Assembly (NCBI RefSeq): GCF_024763615.1
Contig: NC_077223.1
Coordinates: forward strand, 42,532,627 to 42,596,626
DNA length: 64,000 nt
Direction: 5' to 3'
From: Phlebotomus papatasi
Lineage: Eukaryota; Arthropoda; Insecta; Diptera; Psychodidae
The notes under the pieces were generated by a model. That model had not been told where the DNA came from and did no database searches. It saw only the letters and a list, made by a program, of their open reading frames with translations. The translations under genes and the position numbers were made by a program. How positions within the stretch are numbered: the stretch's first letter is position 1; each line of letters starts with the position of its first letter. Of the stretch, positions 57,245 to 64,000 are shown piece after piece.

Positions 57245-57837
57245 TGCCCAACGCACAATAACTTTTGTTTAGTAAACATGTTTTTGACATTTCAATGAGA
57301 GTGAGTGAGATCTAGATCTAGTCATCTCCCTCACACTTATGCCCAACGCACAATAACTTTTGTTTAGTAAACATGTTTTTGATATTTCAATGAGAGTGAG
57401 TGAGATCTAGATCTAGTCATCTCGCTCATTCTCATCGGAAATTTTGAAAACATGTTTACAAACAAAAGTTATTCTGCGCTGGTCATTATAGAAAATTTTG
57501 AAAACATGTTTACAAACAAAAGTTATTGTGCGTTGCGCATAATGCCCAGCGCACAATAACTTTTGTTTATAAACATGTTTTCAAAATTTGGTATGGGAGT
57601 GAGCGAGATGACTAGATCTAGATTTCATTGACTCTCACTGAAATATCAATAACATGTTTACAAAACAAAAGTTATTGTGAGTTGGGCATAATTCCCAACG
57701 CACAATAACTTTTGTTTGTAAACATATTTTCAAAATTTTTTATAAGAGTGAGGCAGATGACTAGATCTAGATCTAACTCACTCTCATTGAAATGTCAAAG
57801 ACATGTTTACAAAACAAAAGTTATTGTGCGCTAAGCA
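57245..57837. mobile_element. Array of MITE A hairpins
   Basis: Successive units are 57245-57336 (right side truncated), 57340-57485, 57489-57539 (right arm only), 57543-57688 and 57692-57837. All are separated by single TTA or TAA triplets. The last two are in the opposite orientation to the first ones, judged by the asymmetric centre. It starts about 335 bases after exon 8b, in the downstream intron. Confidence 0.85.
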
Positions 57838-58054
57838 TAATATTTCCATGAGTAATATTAAGCTCCAATAGAAAGCTTTTATATAAATATTTATATAATT
57901 AACGATCTGTCCTTATTTTAATTTGAGAACTAATAAATGCGCTAATCCTGATTTCGTAATTGTTTAAATTAATTTTTTTATCAAAAAAATAAATTAAAAC
58001 TAGGATTTTATATCAAGATAATAAAAGTGTGTTTAGATATCCACAAAGTACATA

Positions 58055-58202
58055 AAATATTTCAAGGGTAGGCAAGAGCCGTTTAAAACCGAATAAAGAT
58101 CAAAATAAGTTTATCCTGGTACCCTTTGATCATTGACGTACAATTTTCATTTGACGTTTGTTCGATTTCAAACGGTTTTAATGCTTACCTCTGAAATATT
58201 TA
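58055..58202. repeat. Imperfect hairpin, ~148 bp
   Basis: AAATATTTCAAGGGTAGGCA pairs with TGCTTACCTCTGAAATATTT, and CCGTTTAAAACCGAA with TTCAAACGGTTTTAA. Possibly another MITE; tips and target site are unclear. Confidence 0.5.
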
Positions 58203-59729
58203 TTCCTAAGTTCAAATTCATACGAGAAATCAAACTAAATTTACTGACTGATTAATTTATTTAATATAATTAATTAGGATGAAACTATCGATTGATTACA
58301 TATTGAAATTACCCCATTACACTATATTCTATTAATCCGAGACACCTTTCCCTCTTATAAAGAGGGAGGCAAAATTTTCTTTATAATATTTATGAAACAG
58401 ACTGCAACCAGGAAAATTTTTCACCGGTTACGATGGTGAAGTTAATCTCTGATGTACCTAAACCAGTTTCAATCAATTTTTTTATTAGGGGTCTATCTGG
58501 AAGATGATTGCCCTGCAATCAAATTTTAAATAAATATGTACTCCCTCTAGTGAGGAGAGTATGTAATTCTTTAAGGGCATAAAAACGAATGAGTTATATA
58601 CCCCCTAACAAGCAACAATAGCCAGAGGAAATTGGATCAAATTCTGCAAAAGAAAAACACTTGTTCACAAACCACCAAAGAATCACCAATAAATTGAGTG
58701 AATGCTTGAACTTTGGGGTCTTTAAACCCCAAAATCACCGTGTTTTGTTTGCTATCTGAATGGATTTTTATTGTAAGAACAATGAAAAAAGGAAGACTGA
58801 AAAACTGCACATCAATTTACACCAGCAAGCAAGAAGATCTTTCCTGTACAGATGTAATTTATTATTACATTTTTCACCTTACACCTTTTCCCAAAGCAAA
58901 AAAACAAGCAATATTTAGCACGTGTTTATGTAAATTTTTTTTCCCTGGTACATGAAATATCTTTACTCTTCTTCACATCTTCACCAACACAGACACTCCC
59001 CATCATCTCTGCCAGCAGCTCAATGAGATACAAGAAACATAAATCAATGATGTTATATTACCTCACAATGTGTAACTTCGTTTACTACGGTGAATCAATC
59101 ACGTAAGAAATTCCGTAGTATAACGAATACGTCAGAGGGATTACAATTAGTGGTTACATTTAGTGATCTTTCATTCTATTGTTGTGCACAATCCATCAAA
59201 AATCTGTGAACAGACACAGACGCCTTAACAACTTTAAAATCGAAAAAAATGAATAACATTCTTTGCAGACAATTTAAGCTTGGAAAAAAGAATAAAAAGT
59301 TGTTCAATTCCTTTGTTGAAACTTTAATGAAAAAACATCGTAACTCAACATTGAATCTGACATATTCAGCCAGTAAAATTAAGCTTAAAATTACAGTTGA
59401 CAAAGTCTTATAACTTTTTTTACTCGATCTTGTAAGTCTCATACGGAATAGAAATATAAATTTGCAGATTGAGAGAAATGGGATTATTTTAAGGACTTCG
59501 GCCTGATGGGATTTAGCACAAATTAATTATAATTAAGAATTATTCGATATAAGAGATGACACAGCGTGCAAGCTTTGCGGGATGCTCGAACTCACGAGTT
59601 AGAACTTTCCTTGAATCATCTTTCCGTATGGTTATTTGGTGGAGACCGGTTTTGCTGCCGGTATAAAGAAATTGATTTATAAATAAGAAAACTATTCCGA
59701 AATTGAAAATTGGTTAAGAAGCGCGTATA

Positions 59730-59921
59730 GGAAAGTCTGGGGCAAAATTAGCCAGTTATAGATTCAAACTATAATATTGATTCAATATTGAGCAAACTAC
59801 TATTTATTCAGAGTAATTACCTTGCTTCCTATCCATTGAAATATTTATCAGCTTAAATTAAACTTTCAAATTAAAAGCGAAAAAAATTTCATTTGCTGAC
59901 TAATTCTTTCCCGGTCTCCCC
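59730..59921. mobile_element. MITE H, 192-bp short form
   Basis: Starts GGAAAGTCTGGGGCAAAATT followed by AGCCAG, and ends CTGACTAATTCTTTCCCGG then TCTCCCC. Tips match the 929-bp element at 31457-32385, so this looks like an internal-deletion derivative. Confidence 0.7.
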
Positions 59922-60339
59922 TTTCAATATTGTATTATTAATAAGAATGCGGTCGGATTGGGAATTTCAAGATCTTTCCAAAAAATCAGATTTAAATAAT
60001 TGCGCTGAAAATTGAACCTTCTAGAGGGATTGACATTTGACTCTCGAAAATTCAAAGTTAAAAATTTTCCGGTTTTTAGTATCTATGGACAAAATATCCG
60101 ACTAGTCTATTTTCATAAAATATCTAAAAACTAAGGAAATCGCAAGAGTAAATTTAGAAATATACAAAAGAAACATGAGGGATGAGGACAAAAATCAAAA
60201 AAAAAAATTTCAAGAGATAAATGTTTTTTGTGGGGTCACGGAAGTCCGGAATTGAATATATTTTACCATTTAAGCTGCAGATCAGTGTTAAGCTGAAAAA
60301 GAGAATTACTGCTCTCTTAATGTCTCTACACACTAGGAG

Positions 60340-62157
60340 CATATTAGGTGAGATTCTTAACAATCTCACCTACTATAATCCTAACAAAATTTCATGTCGT
60401 CCGATCGACCTCAAACTTGGCCAAAATGTGTTTCAGCACTTCCTGATCACGAATATATATGTGGCTATTTTACGTTCCCGGCCGGCCGGCCGGCCGCTCT
60501 TTGGAGCTTAATAGCTCCTAAACTAAAAAAGATATCGACTTGCGGTTTTCGGCAAAGGTTATATATCGGGTGAAAATTGCAACTTGGTGCATTGACCCCC
60601 CACCCCCCACCCCTCCTTCAGCCATTTTGAAGACCCCCCTTTTTTTGTTTTCTCAATAGCTCAGCCCCTATGGCATCGAGCGGGCTCAAATTTTAGTATG
60701 TTATAGCTGGGCCTTAGAGCTTTCCATCAATACCAAACTTAAGGTCCCCCAACCCCCCTGACCCGAGCTATAAGGGTCCAAAAAAAATTTCTTAAAATGG
60801 CCATAACTCCGGTTCTAATTGTCAGAATTTAAAAAGTGAGGGCTTTTTGGAAAGCTCTCGTGAAATGCCACTTCCCCTTCTAACATCGCAAGTTCATAAA
60901 ACCACCGCTAGGGGCGCTATTATTAAAAAGAAAATTTTTAAATCTTATAAGTTAAATAACTCAAAAATTCCATTGTGCATCGGGCTGAAAATTTAGTATG
61001 TTGTAGCCGTTGATTATACCTATCAAACAAAAAAAACCTTAAGTCGATCCATAACCCCTGACCCGAGCTATAAGGGGTCAAAGTTCGAACATTGACCGGC
61101 CTCTATCTCCGGTTCTAACTAACATGGCGACCTAAATTTTACCTTTTTGGTTTCGTCTTGATGAGCACTTTCAGATGGAAGTTCAAAAAGTCCCCATAGG
61201 TGGCGCTGCGATAGCGTCAAAATTCATCGAAATTCAAACTAATTTTTCTCAATAACGGCATTGTGCAAGTTAATGAAATTTTAGTATGTTGTAGTCCAGT
61301 CTAGGACGTTTCCAAAATGGTGCGTATGTGCGCTGTGGTTAAAACAGAACCGGAGATATGAGGGGTCAAAGTTCACAAAATTCAAAAAATCATATCTCCG
61401 GTTCTATGTGACCGATTTTGATGAATGAGGGCTTAAACGAAAGATCTCACCAAATGCTACAACTTTCTAGAATATTTGAACTTCGTGAGACCAACACCAG
61501 GGGCGCCACAGTCGAAAAACCAATTTCAATATCACATAACCTCAATTATCTCGACTGTTGCTGAACCGATTTTGATGATTACTTCAACATAATTGTAGAG
61601 GACATTTGTCTCTACATTTCGTCCATACATCATTTTCCACTCAGACTACGCTATCACTCCGATTTTGCCGTTTAAGTGTGAAAAAATTGATTTTTCCCAT
61701 AATAACGCTTTGAAATCACTCAGATGCCAATTTGACTGCCTCTACTCCACCAAGACACTTAAAATAGGGTTTTAAATGGAAAGTCCCGCAAAATACAACA
61801 ATTCTTTAATATAGTTGAAGTTCAACAAATGACTACTTGGGGAACTCTGGATGAAAAAACGAGTTAAGAAACAAAAAACCTCGCTTATCTTGGCTTCTGA
61901 GTAATCGATGAGATCATGTTCTATGGGAAAATTATAGAGAACATTCTGGTCTACATTTCACCCATATATTACTTTTGTGCCAGTTCATCCAAATCCTTGA
62001 TATTTTGGTTTAAATACAAAATTTGTATAATTTCACGAATTTGATTCAAGATAACTGAATGGCGTCTCCCAACTTCAGCTCCAAATCGAATTTGCATGCA
62101 CTCCGAGTTAGCTCACGTTAAGAATCTCACCTACATAAGCCGGTTAGGATTATCTGT
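60340..62157. repeat. Element V: ~1.8-kb non-coding element of diverged ~290-bp units
   Basis: TTAGGTGAGATTCTTAAC at the left faces GTTAAGAATCTCACCTACAT at the right. Inside, landmarks recur in order: TTTTAGTATGTT[A/G]TAG at 60694, 60987 and 61280; ATCTCCGGTTCTA-like at about 60812, 61106 and 61392; and a GGGGCGC/GTGGCGC site at 60909, 61200 and 61500. Units four and five (from about 61540 and 61880) are more diverged. The DNA is less AT-rich than its surroundings. No long reading frame runs through the units. Confidence 0.7.
60478..60496. repeat. (CCGG)n run
   Basis: CCCGGCCGGCCGGCCGGCC, a self-complementary run of alternating CC and GG, lies near the left end of element V in otherwise AT-rich DNA. 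Confidence 0.85.
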
Positions 62158-62647
62158 CCCTTTTAAATGCTTTCTTTAAAGCAAATTTTCCCTATTATAG
62201 TAAGGTAGAAACGTCAATTAGCTGAGATTCTCTATTTTTTAAGGTAGTTTTTGACGAAAATTGCTTGAAAGGCTTCAAGTGTGCAGATGCCATTATAGTT
62301 TGAGGTTTGAGCAGTAAAAAAATCAAAAAAGTCTGACAGTCAACTGGAAATTGAAATTTTGTATCAAATTTTGTTCTATTTTGATTCTATATTTCACATT
62401 GTTTTATACGGGACGGTTTGTAATTATGATTATGAACCGGTACTAGCAAAGAAAGTGAAAGGCCGGATCTTGTAAGAATTCAAACACCGTTTTTCTTGTA
62501 AAACCAGTCTTCACCGCTTTTTTTTTTTCAAATGAATGTTGATAATCCTTAGCAGGTACGACATGACAATATCTGAGTATTTGGAATTCGAAGTAACATA
62601 TTTGATTTATTAACTGAATTTAGGACATAAGAGTCAAATAAACCGGG

Positions 62648-62790
62648 TAAGCAAGAGATTGTTTTAGCCATGTGGCTTAACTACTATAATTACTTATTAC
62701 GCAAGATTTTTGGGAAAATTTTGACTTAGCATTGGATATTATGGACAAATACTCCATTAGATTTTTTAATTTATTAGTTAATATTGTTAA
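62648..62790. mobile_element. MITE C fragment
   Basis: AGCCATGTGGCTTAACTACT followed by an AGATTTTTGGGAAAATTTTG block matches the left two thirds of C. The right end is missing. Confidence 0.5.
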
Positions 62791-62796
62791 TTAAAT

Positions 62797-63225
62797 GAAA
62801 TCGACTTGTCCGAATATAAGTCGAATAAGTCGATTTTCTGAAAAATTCCTTTCACTTTTCGGGTACTCCATGATCTTCCCTATGAATATTATAGGGGAAA
62901 GTGCCCTGCCCATGCTTTGCACGGCCCCAAGCATTATAATAACAATTTTTTTTCTGTTTCTCAATAAATGTGACTCCGCAATATAATTTAAAAACAGGAC
63001 ACTTTCTCCTAGTTATTAAAATTTGGGTGCGATGACTCATATTTTTTGAAAAACATAGGAAAAATTTAATCATTTTAAAGCTTGAGACCGTGCAAAGCAT
63101 GGGCACTTTCCTCTCTCGGAAAGTTAATTATTTCCAAAGTTATAGAGATTTAAATCTCAAAAATTCTATACTCAGCATAAACTGTAAAGTTGATCAATCG
63201 CGACTTATTCGTTGTATATCGGTCA
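62797..63225 (+). repeat. Duplicated segment W, copy 1 (carries Q)
   Basis: TCGACTTGTCCGAATATAAG, TTTTCGGGTACTCC, AAGTTAATTATTTCCAAAGT and CCTATACTCAGCAT-like blocks occur again in the same order at 63543-63790. Copy 1 is longer because element Q sits in it. Confidence 0.7.
62894..63113. mobile_element. MITE Q, 220 bp
   Basis: GGGGAAAGTGCCCTGCCCAT continues to GCTTTGCACGG and pairs with CCGTGCAAAGCATGGGCACT at the right. The left flank is TA. Copy 2 of segment W has TA at the matching place and no insert. Confidence 0.75.
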
Positions 63226-63542
63226 AGATCTGATTTTATGGTTAAGTATATAAGGCATTTCCCGAAAGCTACAAAGCGATATCCAACATCTTCACTCGTT
63301 ATTTCCCCAGAATCAGAAAGACAGCGGAAATCGTGGGAATGATTGATTTTTTCCGTATATTGAAAATGATCAGTATTATAGTTTTTATACAAATTACCAA
63401 TCAAATTAATGAATGACAGTTTTATTTCATTCCAAATTTCTATGAGGGTAATTTTCTAAGTTGTACAGTGCTCAAAGTCGGACACACCGAAAGTCGGACT
63501 ATTCAATGCGGCTTCAGCATACACACACCGCCTTTCTTCATT

Positions 63543-63790
63543 TCGACTTGTCAAAATATAAGTCGAATAAGTCGATTTTTTTTGCAAAATTCGCTTTTTG
63601 ACTTTTCGGGTACTCCTTGACAACCTCTACCTTCCCTGTAAATATTATACTGGAAAGTTAATTATTCCCAAAGTTATAGGGTTTTCTAATCTTAATAATC
63701 CTATACTCAGCATGTAAAATCTCAGCTTGAAATCGATCTCCTGCAAAGTTTGCCATTCCCGACTTATGCGTTTTATATTCTGAGCCGTCG
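63543..63790 (+). repeat. Duplicated segment W, copy 2 (no Q)
   Basis: Same order of blocks as copy 1 (TATAAGTCGAATAAGTCGAT, CTTTTCGGGTACTCC, GGAAAGTTAATTATTCCCAA) without the insertion. It serves as a paralogous empty site. Confidence 0.7.
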
Positions 63791-64000
63791 AATTTATCCT
63801 ATGGTCTCTTCTCTACACATTGTCGAAAATTTTCGTCAAATTAGAGCATTTTGAAGTAAATGGCTAGCAAAATTTGCGTAAATCGCATCAAAACGCTAAA
63901 TTTTGACAAAAATTTCTCAAAAATGAATAGAGGATGTTAAATCAAACCTTATTTGCATAAAAATTAGTAAACTAACAAAACTATTCATTGTACATGTCAT

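Larger units (their letters stand above)
56911..64000 (+). other. Intron after exon 8b, running off the window
   Basis: No further catalytic exon (the expected next residues would lead into HExxHxxGxxH) was found up to base 64000. The region holds the A-hairpin array (57245-57837), an imperfect hairpin (58055-58202), a short H copy (59730-59921), the ~1.8-kb unit-repeat element V (60340-62157), a C fragment (62648-62790) and a diverged direct duplication (62797-63790), one copy of which carries MITE Q. Confidence 0.65.

Noticed and set aside
57245..57837. CRISPR-like array of regular repeats
   Set aside because: The repeats are ~146-bp hairpins separated by 3-bp target duplications, with no unique spacers, in a eukaryotic intron.
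60221..60511. 96-codon open stretch at the left end of element V
   Set aside because: It crosses the element boundary and ends in the CCGG run (RPAGRP); no start context and no similarity to a known protein.
56276..64000. A third alternative exon 8 or the zinc-binding exon
   Set aside because: I looked for another DMCRR...C...GTA reading and for HExxHxxGxxH in all forward frames and saw neither.

Overview
This window is eukaryotic, AT-rich DNA from an arthropod, most likely an insect and plausibly a nematoceran fly. That placement is an inference: it rests on short phase-compatible exons in long AT-rich introns, an insect-type start context (ACAAAATG) and very dense small inverted-repeat elements. 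No tRNA, rRNA, operon or CRISPR structure was found.

The only convincing host gene lies on the + strand and fills nearly the whole window. It encodes a secreted, furin-activated ADAMTS/reprolysin-type zinc metalloprotease. I recover the signal-peptide exon (2302-2378), three propeptide exons (6908-7375, 22384-22485, 33258-33390), an exon with the propeptide end, two furin sites and the start of the catalytic domain (35559-35725), two further catalytic exons (39130-39234, 51430-51572), and two alternative versions of the next exon (56223-56275 and 56855-56910). Every junction is in phase. The zinc-binding exon (HExxHxxGxxH) and the C-terminal domains were not found and presumably lie beyond base 64000. 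The 5' UTR is itself spliced, so the promoter is upstream of 2302, possibly outside the window.

The most interesting host feature is the exon pair 56223-56275 / 56855-56910. Both complete the same split lysine codon, both encode a DMCRR...C...GTA segment just before the expected active-site helix, and both end in the same phase. Only one can be used: including both, or neither, breaks the frame. The choice would swap a strongly basic Cys-x7-Cys loop for a near-neutral Cys-x8-Cys loop.

The introns are a museum of non-autonomous transposons, labelled here with informal letters. One group carries TTA/TAA target duplications, as in PIF/Harbinger-like MITEs: A (about 146-bp hairpins, including an array at 57245-57837), B (exactly 132 bp, three copies), C (about 200 bp) and D (516 bp). 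A second group is flanked by TA and usually has GGG-rich tips such as GGGGAAA or GGGGAGAC (E, H, H2, H3, I, J, N, O, P, Q, R, S, X). Nested and abutting copies are common. There are also long fold-back structures, two of them built from a ~15-bp subrepeat (41361-41746, 43781-44454); one dead non-LTR retrotransposon fragment (40870-41358); and a ~1.8-kb non-coding element (60340-62157) made of diverged ~290-bp units.
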